The notes beneath the pieces were generated by a model, which saw nothing but the letters and a program-made list of their open reading frames with translations, was not told where the DNA came from and ran no database searches. From Lasiosphaeris hirsuta (taxonomy: Eukaryota; Ascomycota; Sordariomycetes; Sordariales; Lasiosphaeriaceae): a DNA stretch of 64,000 nucleotides. Positions 21,805-31,380 of the stretch are shown here, in pieces. The position numbers and the translations under genes are program-made. Position 1 is the first letter of the stretch. Each line of letters starts with the position of its first letter. The stretch spans positions 1,364,001-1,428,000 of the forward strand of contig JAUKUA010000005.1 of the NCBI GenBank assembly GCA_030549175.1, in the 5' to 3' direction.

Positions 21805-23984
21805 CTTACTCCACTAGCCGTGTCGGTATCCAGCGCGAGGATATTACAATGTCCAACGTGAAAATGCTGGAAACGAGCGATGCAGTTCAATGTCGCCAGA
21901 TCTACGCTTTGACTCTGGTGTTTCTGCATTCGCCGGCTAAAACAACAACCGCGAGAGCTTAGACAATTTACCCCCGTCCCTGAAACGGCATCTAGACTGT
22001 TAATGTACGGCAATCTACATGCTCCTCTTTATGCCGTCGAAGTGAGATTAGATCCGCGGGCGGCTAGATTGACGAAAGCGGCACCCAGCGACGCAAGAAC
22101 GTCGCCCTCGGGCTCCACGCAACCCCCCTCTGCTTCTAGAATCGAGTTAGCTCCAGCTCGACCACGAGCCCAGGGTAGACTGTTCATAGCCACAGCGCGG
22201 CATCGCACAGAACCGGGCGTTTCCTGTCGACGCCCCGCGATGCCCGCGGCGAACGGGCCGAGTCCAAACATGCCTCAAACAGATCTCGCCAACTCGTCGG
22301 ACTAAATGTACTAATCCCACATCAGCCAACAAGGCCAGCGCAGGATTGTCGGCAGCATTGCGGTGGGAATGCACTCTATTCCATGTCATCGGGCTCCACT
22401 AGAGCAGCGACAGAGGGGAGGCAAGTTCCAGTTCCCAATTGCCTGCCACAGGGGGTAAAAAATAGTGTCTGTCGACTTACCCGCCAAGGTCAGCTTCGTG
22501 CATCTGCATTGCATGGGCTAGCTCCCTTGCCCTCAACCCCCCCGAGTGGGGAGAGAGATCCTCAGCCTCCATTGCGGCTTCCGGCCACTGAATCCTACCC
22601 GCCCACGCAACACGAGCCCCGACAAGCCGGGATTGCCGAGCGCCGTGCGACGGCTGCGTGACATCAATCGTCGAGGTCGAGTTCGCCGATGTGGCGCGGC
22701 GGTGGCCGGCGGAGTCGACCTTGTTCCTAGTGTATCTTCAGCCTACCCTACCCGTAGACTTGTACCTTGGTAGCCGAGACACCGCCATGGGTTTTCAAAG
22801 TGAGTAATTCCGCCTGAGATTCTGGGCCGACTTGGCATTGACTTGGACACCCGCCCTACCGTTAAGGTAGGGCTGAGCGGGCTGAAGCCGACGGGAAGCT
22901 TAACTGAAGTCGTGCCAGGTATAAAACCAATTCAATGTAGCGACCGATGACAACATTGCGATGAAAATGACAACACAACAAAGACTCAACCCACCTCTCG
23001 ACTGCAAGCCCTCCCGGAGCCATCAACACCAAGCAGGCTGCATGCCGGCGACCTTACCGAACCGCCCATTGCCAAAGTCCCACGACTTTAGGTGGTCCCC
23101 GACTCGGCATGCAACGCTGCACCTGCTGTACCACCAACACGCCCGCCAGTCCAAATTCAATCTGCTCGCAACCAGTACCAAACTTCCCCCTGCCGCCGGC
23201 TGTCGGGGGGAACCCTCAATCGGCGACCACCACGACAACAGACACGCCTTCGTCTCTTAACCATCAATATCCCTCCTTCTCACCGGCACAGAAAGTTCCC
23301 TGTCTTATCATCAGCAACGGTCGCCGTCCAGAATTACCCCTCAGCCGGGGACCGATATACGAGAAAACCTGCAAGAAAACAAGCCCGCATATTCACAACC
23401 ATGCCAACACCCCACATCCGGCCTCAAGCCGTGTATCATCCCTCTTCACACCGCATCGCACCCAAAATCAGCTCAAGAACTCTTGAACCTCGGCGGTAAT
23501 ATTCCAACACCTCCATAACTCAACGGCTCAGTGTCATAACAACCACTCCTCTTTCAAAAAAAAATTAAAAAAAAAAAAAAAAAATTGCAATCCAATCGCT
23601 CAATCAATCGCCCCAAGCAAAGACAAGGTCGACACAATTCCATATCTTATCCAAACTCCCCTATCTCGATATTTCGTTACATCGGATCAAAGATCATCGC
23701 TTCGCAACTGGCGCAAAAAACTTGCTCAAAGGAAAAACGCCCCGTCCAAATCCATCCCAGTATCCAGTGTCTTGTTGAAGACGAAAGTATCGCCTACACT
23801 CTCTCGTTGCCTGCCCAATTACAATCCGTCCCACTTTCCTGGTCCAAAAGAAGAAAAAAAAGCCATTAACACTCCAGCGAGGAGAGAAAAATGTCGCCAA
23901 AGCCCCTGAGAGCTCGCCCTAGACCCTCTACGTCGTCCCGTGCCCCGCCGTATGCCACGGCACCCGTAGACAGCCCGGCCTTCG
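21805..23984. other. Spacer between ABC transporter and Zn2Cys6 gene
   Basis: The promoter of the ABC gene (-) and the 3' flank of the regulator gene (-). From about 22960 to 23870 the plus strand is very poor in G and rich in A and C. It contains A runs at 23556-23564 and 23567-23584. Overlapping plus frames there (22961-23260, 23092-23499, 23109-23486) are low-complexity and I do not call them genes. Confidence 0.55.
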
Positions 23985-26121
23985 TCACTGCGCCTGCGTC
24001 ACCTGCGCGAGCATGTTGAATTCGCTCATGATGCCCTCGTCGGCATTGATACTGCTGATCATCTGCTCCTGCGTGAAGCCGACCCAGAAGGCCGGCGTGA
24101 TCTGGTGCGCCTTCTTCTCGCGGTATATCTCCTGCGCGACGCCCTTGACCTGGCCCCAGGCCGTGTTGGCCGCCTTCCACACCTTGCTCAGCTTGTTGAG
24201 CGCGCCAATGTTGAGACGGATCTGCTGTCGTAGGTCCTCTTCGTCCTCGATAAAGTAGAGCGCCCACTTGGACAGGTGCACAATCGAAGAGAGCGTCACG
24301 ACGCACGTAAAGAAGTGCGTGTGGCTGAGGAGGGGCACCGCCTGCGTCACCATCTTGCTGATTTCACAAGCCGCCGTAATCGTGTGCCGGGTGTGCGCGT
24401 TGAAGCTCTCGCCCGCCTGCACTGGCCGGTGTGGCGCGCACGAGTTCACCGCCTGGACCGGGGACGAGTCCAGCTGTGACAAGGGCTGGTGCAGCATGAT
24501 CGTGCAGCTATCTCCGTGTTAGCGCAAGATCCTTTGTGGCACAACGAATATGAACCTACGCATGGGTGATAAAGTGCGCCTGGAACATCATTTCGTCGAG
24601 TTGGCAGCTTTTATTCAGATCGTCCCGCTTGGACTCGGGAAGGTGCATCCTCCAGTTCGTCAGGAGAGCTTCGACTCGGGCAATGCCCTCGTTGTCTGGA
24701 AACATCATGTTCGGCATTCGCATAAACCTTCCTAGGTTTCTTGCGGCCGAAATGCGATAGGTAAACGACGAAAACTCACCATCCTCACCGGAGAAGAGCT
24801 GGTCATCGAAATCTTCCATGTAGGATGGTGGGGGGATGCGCTGTGGACACCGTCAGCTTACTGGCAAATCATCAGGGGGAGGAATCACAAACCCCCGTGA
24901 GATACTGGTGCTCTTCGCACGGCAAGCCAACATCGGCAGAGATATCGAAGAGCAGAAAGTTTGTTACGCGATGAACGCCGGCGACCATGCCGTCGCAAAC
25001 GTAAAGGTCCCACCACGTCCGCCGCCAGCTTTCTTCCAGGACGGGGTTTCCGTGGCCGTGCATAGTAGCAAACTCGCGCTTGTTGAGATCTATCTCAATG
25101 GCGAGTCGCTCACAGTCGGCCAGTAGCTCCCTAGCCTTTTCCTGCTCGCAACTGCCATCCAGCCCAACGATGATGAGCAGCAGCGCCTGGATCAGGAACC
25201 CATCTTTTGCCGTGGAGGGTAGATAGCAAAGTCGGATTGCCTCGTCTAGGTAGGTTGCTCGACTTGGACCGCAGTCCAAGTACAGGGACCCAATGTACCT
25301 CATCGCAGCCACTAAGACATTGAGATTGGGGCTTGCACCTTCTTTCAGCTGACGCAGAAAATACTCCTTTGGCAGCACGAAGGGATGCCCCCCGTGAAAG
25401 TAGTGGTAGAAGGCATCAAAGCACCGCTCGGCTAGGGTTGCGACCGGCGGTTGGGTCGGGGGCGCGGTGATGGTGGCCAGCGCCATGGCGTTACCGTCGA
25501 TGGCCGGGGCAAAGGGATTCCTGTAGACGGAGACGTTCGATAGCGCCGGAGTGTTGGCGTACGATACTGGGGACTGTTCGGGCAGGACGATGGCCGGGTT
25601 GAAGCCCGTGACGGAGGGCGTGGCGATCGACACGGGGGTGTGTCCGAGCAGCATCGGACAGCTGTCTGCAGGCCCCGCGTAGGGAGGCGAGGACGATGCA
25701 TGGCGTTTGTGGGGATTCTGGGCCGTGGCCGTCTTACGAGGGCCCTTGTAGCCACGCCGCGAGGCAATGTAGACGCACTCGGTGTTGGAGCTCGAGCAAC
25801 GGGTGCAGGGTGTCAGCCCGTCGCATTTCAGATGCTTGCCGCGCTTCAACGACAGGTGTTAGCATGTTCATGTCTGCCGCCGGATGCCTGTAACCGGTCG
25901 CCTGGGACCACTGGGATGCGCAGGAAGAAGCAACTCACGCAGGCGAGACATGCGGCAGGGACCGATGGCGGCGGTGCTGGCTGCGCGCGGCCATCAGTGG
26001 TCGCCGAAATGCCAACCGTGGACGTCGAGGTCGCCGTCCTCGGGCTATCGTTGGACACCGCAGGCGAGCCGCTACTGGAGGCGGTTGACGACTGTGGGGC
26101 TTCGGGCGAGAAGGGCTCCAT
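23985..26121 (-). CDS. Zn2Cys6 fungal transcription factor
   Basis: Exons 26121-25939, 25843-24893, 24840-24560 and 24507-23985 sum to 1938 nt, 645 residues, from the first real ATG at 26121. The binuclear zinc cluster is formed across the first splice junction: Cys58, 61, 68, 74, 77 and 84 (CX2CX6CX5CX2CX6C). A basic linker (RRGYKGPRK) follows, then a Ser/Pro-rich stretch. The fungal-specific regulatory domain (about 215-560) shows the usual helices, for example FYHYFHGGHPFVLP and the SWRRTWWDLYVCDGM motif. A 48-base stretch at 24779-24732 has splice-like ends (GTGAGT...CTAG) but is in frame and reads as good protein, so I keep it as exon. Target genes are unknown. The ABC half transporter downstream on the same strand is a candidate. 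Confidence 0.9.
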
Positions 26122-28684
26122 GGTCGGCAATCAAAGCCTCTTACCTGCGCAATCAGGGGCCGAGACGGACGGGCGCGAAGGACGGAATCCGGTGTCGAAA
26201 GCGCAATTGAACGGTTGGATGGGAAAATGGCGAACGGGTCGGGCGCCGACAGTCCTGATCGATTGAGCTCGATAGCAGCGGTAGCAAGGTGCAGGCTTCT
26301 TCACCCCGTAGTGGGTGCGTGTGTCTTAGCCTCGGGGACCTCTACCCACTGAGGGGGTGGAGTGACTAGGAGTGACCGGCGACGTTCGCGTCTCTGGCCT
26401 CTTCGCTGTCCTCTCGGGAGCCAGACTCCTACGAGTCTAGTGTTTTCTAGTGGCAGATGATAAATGCTGCCCGGGCCCGGATTTTGACAGTGCGCACGTC
26501 TGCAAGGCCTCGTTAGTTGTTCACTCGGCGCCAGCCCTGAGAATCCAACGCCGTGTCTTGGCCCTCTCGCCAGTCGGCGCAGATATCGGGTGACCGGGGG
26601 AGCGGTGAGAACCGGGCCTTGCGGCAGGGACACGGTCAATGCAGGGTGTAGGACGTCTGACCTTTGACTTACTCAAGGTATATGTAACCGATATGCCCGG
26701 TTTGTGTGGTAACCTCGCTGGAGCCTTGCTCGTTGAGCTACGGTGGGTTCGGGAATAGACAGATGGGTTAGATGTGAGCGTGATGGCGGCGCCCTGGCGT
26801 CCTGTTTATGTCCATGAACCGGTGTCGTTCGTACTCGGGTCCCCCAAGATGTATACAACCCCTCTTACGATCGGTTTTAGAGGCCTTACACACCAATCCT
26901 TATCTCATCGCTCTCTCCCGATTTTGCTACGACTTTACGGATACTTCGAGCACTGGCGAGTCTGAGACCGGATGCCGTCTCTGCAAGAATATTGGACATG
27001 CAATTCTCGAATTCACGATGCCAGCATTCGTGGGCAATTCGTCGAAGGGGCAAGCAATATTAGCCGCGCGGGCGAGAGCGTCGTCCACTCTCAGCTCGGA
27101 ACACTCTCCTGGCCCAACTGTAATTTTCTGAGTTTACCCTCCTTTTCCAACACGTGCAATTCGTGGAGCGCGGGTTAAGGAACAGCGATGATGAAGAGCC
27201 CTTGCCCAGCTGAAACACAGCGACTTCGAGGGCCAATGATTGGAGTAAAATTCCGCCCTTGCAGCTCGAAACGGGTGCAATGCAACGCTGGCGCATATGA
27301 ATAAGCCTTTAGCTCAGGGGCTTTGACATCGCAAAGCAAATCCGGGGGCAGCGGATGGCCAGGGCAGTGCCGTCGACTCCCCGCTGTGCCATCCGAGATC
27401 TGAATCATCCGAATGGCTTCCACTGCACGGCGAAATCACAGCAAGCCGACAATCCTAGCTGGAGATCTGCCTACTAGGGCTGGTCTCTGAGTGGGATGTG
27501 GGGGTACGATGACGGCGTGTAAAAGAGCAAACTGCAAGCGACTGGCAAACATTCGCTCTCGTCGATATTTTCGTCACAAGAACGTGCCGGTCCTCATTCC
27601 GACCTTCTCCAATCTCGAACGGCATCAGCTGCAGGTCGTTGCGACGCTGCCCACGTTGTGGGTGCCCATGCTACGGATTGATCCAGGGTATTGAGGTAGG
27701 CTCGCTGCGGGGCCAAGATACTGCAATTTCACCTCATCCCCGTTGACTGGGTTCCTGTTGCAACTGTGGATGTGAGAGAGTGCGTGTTTGTCGTTGACCT
27801 CCTGCATGTGCAAAACTGAAGCCAATAAATCGGTTTATCGACAAGCCGTCAGTTGACGTTGTGTCACCAGCGAGGTGCCTGATGCGATTGTTGAAGTATT
27901 TTTGGTAGTGCCCGTTGCCATCTCGCCCAATAGATCAAACCGAGCCCTGCAGTTGGTTGCGTGTCGAACGAAGATAATCACTCTGATATCGCGTTGACAT
28001 CGGGAGGTTGGCCTGCATCGTCGCTCAACTAGCAGTAGCACAGCACGAGGAAACGGCAGCAATCCGTGCGCTTCGGATTTGTCCAAAAGCCATGTCACCC
28101 TCTTCCTTCTTGTGCATTTGTTGTGTTTTGGGGTACTGCACCCATTATTGTCAGGATGAAAAGTCGGCGAATACTGATACCTGCGTGCGTGCGTTGAGTT
28201 CGAGGGTTAGGGGAAATCGGACTTACACGCAAAACGGTTGCCCAAATCGGTCAACCCCTGCTGTCAACAACGAAAGAGGCAGGCTGTAGCTGCTAAGTAG
28301 GTAGATGTTGAGAAGACTGCGGCACAACCGAATGAGCTTGGCGAGACGCAGAGATAAATTTCTAAACAAAACTAGAGTGCTCTTCGTAATCATCGCTCTG
28401 AGGGAGCCGCGTCACAAAATGCCCCACCAGGTTAAAGTGAAATCGGTAACGTGACCTGAACCAGTTAGGTATTGCTGTAACCTCAAGTCGTCGATCGCCA
28501 GTGCACGGCCGTTTGGCGATAGCTGCCTCTTACCTGGTTTATAATCAGATATTTCAGCGTGCCTTCCCCGAACGGCGTGACATTGGCTTTGGTTGACTTC
28601 AAGCGGGCTTTGCTTCTGCTTCTACAACCCGCTTTGAACAACGCCTCCCTGACGGTTTCCCGTGCCGTCGCAGACCAGGGCAGG
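26122..28684. other. Divergent intergenic region upstream of regulator and HeLo gene
   Basis: About 2.5 kb of shared upstream sequence between the Zn2Cys6 gene (-) and the HeLo-pseudokinase gene (+). Only short, scattered frames are present (e.g. 26808-27131, 27835-28098) without motifs. I see no transposon remnant or RNA gene by eye. Confidence 0.55.
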
Positions 28685-30601
28685 ATGGATCCTATTTCAG
28701 CAGCTGGACTAGCCTTGGGAGTGGCTTCGATTGGATTGCAGGTTTACACATCTTGTATCCAGGGCATCCAGCTAATCATCACGGCTATCAATTTTCCCGA
28801 TGACTGTAGGTATCTCAACATTCGTTTGCGCATAGAACAGCAGCGACTTTTCGCCTGGAGCGAGACATCTGGCCTGCTCAACCTGGATTTGAAGGACCCC
28901 TCCAAGATCCTCGAATCAAACACATTTGTGCTGCACCGCCAAACAGTCCTCGACTTGCTAGTCCAAGTCCAGTGTCTGTTTAAGGAGTTCCAGGAGCACC
29001 AGACCCGGAACAGTCTGCTCCAGACGACGCCGGATAGAGAGGACGTCCTGCAGAAGCCCGAGAAGGACGCCGCCGACGCCAACTTTCCGCTACCACCGCG
29101 GAGGAGAGACTTTATCAAAAAGGCCATGGTGAGCCTTCAGGAGGCGTCAAATGAGGCCGTCACCCGGCTGAGATGGGTTTCGTTTGACAAGACTGCCTTC
29201 GAGCTTCTGCTTTCCAGGTTCTCCGCCTTGAATGACAACATGACCAACATCCTGGATGCTCGTATGCAGGTTGAGATACACCACACAGTCCAGGATACAA
29301 ACCGTGGTGTGCTTCAGCTTCACCACAAGATCACGGACTTGTCGAGGCTGGTCATGGCCCTGAATCTCAAGCTCGAAGCCGCCTCTTCTGTCGCCCCCGC
29401 ACCACAAATGTCACAAATGTCAGTGGCCCAGAAACGGGCAAACGCCGACGGCCTCCAACTCCTATCCCAGTTGGCCAAGTTCAAGGCCTTCAATGAGTCA
29501 ATCGATCCTGACAGAAAGATGGCACCCTGGGATGAGGCGACGGCCATGCATCTCGAGCTCGGTAAACCAAACGCTCAGCAGGGTCTAGAGTTCGATCGCG
29601 GAGCGATCGAACTTGACATTGCTGCCGAAGATCCAGAGTTGGCCAGATGCGAGGCTCTCCTGAACCTCCCGGGTGGTGTCAACAAAAAGGTCTGGGTCGA
29701 ATGGAAAGACTACGACCGGCAGCGACCAGAGGACCTGTCCCCGCCCAAGGAGGTTATTCTCGAGAGAGTAAGGAAACTAGCAGCACTCCTAAACCACACG
29801 CCAAAACCTGAGGCATTCAGGACACCGCACTGTCTTGGTTTCTTCGATAAAGCAAGCAGCGAAGACGAGGACAGCCGAGATATGCGACTCGGACTAGTCT
29901 TTGAAAGACCTCAGGACGTTGACCTACACACATCGTTGCCGCCAGTCTCCCTCTGGGATTTGCTACAGACAGCCCGGAGGCCCCGGGTCACGGATAGAAT
30001 CCGGCTCGCTCATGCGATCAGCAAGTGCCTCTTCTATCTGCATGCCGTCAACTGGCTGCACAAGGGTTTACGATCACATAATATTGTTTTCTTCCGAAAC
30101 GCCAAGGGCCACGTTGACTACACCAAGCCATATCTATCAGGATTTGACTTTTCACGGCCTGCCCGCGCAGACGAGATGACGGAAGCCCCCGACGCCGAAT
30201 TCAACTTGTACAGACACCCAAGCGCACAGTCAACAATAGGTGGGGAGCGCGAGAGGTTCAAGAAGAGCTTTGACATCTATAGCTTGGGGGTGCTGTTTGT
30301 CGAGATTGCGCACTGGGCGACCGTTGATAAGGTCCTGAAGCTCGATCTGAATGCCGCAAGGGGAAGCCCCCGGATTGCTCTCGAGGTGCGCGACAACTTG
30401 ATAAAAAAACCAGAGCAAATTGCAGAACTAGGGTCGTGTATGGGCGAGGTCTACGAGAGTGCCGCGTATAGATGCCTTAAGGGAAGTGAGGAGCTAGGTC
30501 TATCAGAGTCTGATGACGAGACGGACGACGTGGTGGCGTCGAACCTTTCGATGGTCCTCCATGAGAAAGTCGTCAAGCCGCTTGGTGACGTCCATATTTA
30601 A
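28685..30601 (+). CDS. HeLo-domain protein with C-terminal pseudokinase
   Basis: Intron-less, 638 residues from the first real ATG at 28685; the frame runs on upstream to 28559 only through a GTG codon. Residues 1 to about 215 form a HeLo (prion-inhibition and propagation) domain. It opens with the typical hydrophobic MDPISAAGLALGVASIGLQV helix and shows the RLRIEQQRLFAW core. A coiled, helical linker follows. A kinase-like fold spans about 310-630, with a beta-3 lysine candidate Lys341 (VEWK), HKGLRSHN at 459-466 in place of HRDLKxxN, GFD at 486-488 in place of DFG, and the DIYSLGVLFVEIAHW helix. Loss of the catalytic and metal-binding aspartates marks it as a pseudokinase. HeLo domains act as membrane-directed cell-death or incompatibility effectors, so a regulated cell-death switch is inferred. 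Confidence 0.88.
   Translation: MDPISAAGLALGVASIGLQVYTSCIQGIQLIITAINFPDDCRYLNIRLRIEQQRLFAWSETSGLLNLDLKDPSKILESNTFVLHRQTVLDLLVQVQCLFKEFQEHQTRNSLLQTTPDREDVLQKPEKDAADANFPLPPRRRDFIKKAMVSLQEASNEAVTRLRWVSFDKTAFELLLSRFSALNDNMTNILDARMQVEIHHTVQDTNRGVLQLHHKITDLSRLVMALNLKLEAASSVAPAPQMSQMSVAQKRANADGLQLLSQLAKFKAFNESIDPDRKMAPWDEATAMHLELGKPNAQQGLEFDRGAIELDIAAEDPELARCEALLNLPGGVNKKVWVEWKDYDRQRPEDLSPPKEVILERVRKLAALLNHTPKPEAFRTPHCLGFFDKASSEDEDSRDMRLGLVFERPQDVDLHTSLPPVSLWDLLQTARRPRVTDRIRLAHAISKCLFYLHAVNWLHKGLRSHNIVFFRNAKGHVDYTKPYLSGFDFSRPARADEMTEAPDAEFNLYRHPSAQSTIGGERERFKKSFDIYSLGVLFVEIAHWATVDKVLKLDLNAARGSPRIALEVRDNLIKKPEQIAELGSCMGEVYESAAYRCLKGSEELGLSESDDETDDVVASNLSMVLHEKVVKPLGDVHI
29589..29613 (+). repeat. Perfect 11-bp inverted repeat with 3-base loop
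   Basis: AGTTCGATCGC and its exact reverse complement GCGATCGAACT flank GGA. The hairpin lies inside the HeLo-pseudokinase coding sequence, encoding the EFDRGAIEL stretch in the linker before the kinase fold. Confidence 0.9.
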
Positions 30602-31380
30602 TAATTAGACGGCTCAAGGGTGCATAGCATGGCTGATCAAGACGGGTCGCAATCTTTGGATAACAATTTTGGGATACCTCAAATTGCAGCTTTCTCTAAC
30701 GTGTTAGCAAGTGTTGATGGCCAGGTCCGCACCTACCTGGACGACTGATTCGGATTGGTGACTCGAAACTCTCAAAGGACACCCCCAAGTAAACACATCC
30801 CACACCATGAACGAAAATAAACTCTGTCCTGGCGGAACAACAAACACTCCCGCGCTGCACCCCGGTGCTTGGTTGGAGAAGGCAGGACTTCTCCAACTTC
30901 GTTCCTGCTTGTCCCAGAAATGGAAGGACCTCACCGCCATCATCCCCGGCTTTAGGCTAAAGCCAGCGTCACCGATGTCACTTCCCCCCTGCACCCAATG
31001 GTGACAGAATCTGGAGAATCGAGTTGTTCCTGCGCCGGTGGGGATGATGGCTCCGGTACCCTAATTTGGAGCCCCGGATAATCTTGCCCTATAGTCCTAT
31101 AGGCCTAGCACCGGCCCTACCACGCCGTACGACTCTGCTGCGGGTTCCCGCGTCTTCCGCCCCATCTACTTTGCGAGAGAAATCTGGTATGGGAACCGCG
31201 GCACGCGATGCGAGGTAGATGCCGCGAGCGGGTTCACGACTGGTAGCCATGGGGTTGCAAGACTGGCGTGTCCGAGGGTATGGCTCAGCTATATTAATGG
31301 CATCCTTGGGGGTGCTGCTCGCGCGCATGGTTTTCTCCTCAGTCTCTCGTCGGGACCCCTGTGAACCCGAGATATACGGG
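30602..31380. other. Spacer upstream of carboxylesterase
   Basis: The 3' flank of the HeLo gene and promoter/leader of the esterase. The esterase frame is open upstream to 31219, including other ATGs. The ATG at 31381 is preferred because it opens a signal peptide. Nothing else recognisable. Confidence 0.6.

Noticed and set aside
22961..23499. Overlapping Pro/Thr/His-rich frames
   Set aside because: Low-complexity translations of a G-poor region in several frames at once, without a start or splice pattern that stands out.
28559..28684. Upstream extension of the HeLo frame by 42 codons
   Set aside because: It would start at GTG. The first ATG (28685) begins exactly at the canonical HeLo N-terminus.
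26122..28684. Possible transposon remnant between regulator and HeLo gene
   Set aside because: I found no terminal repeats, target duplications or transposase-like peptide on either strand.
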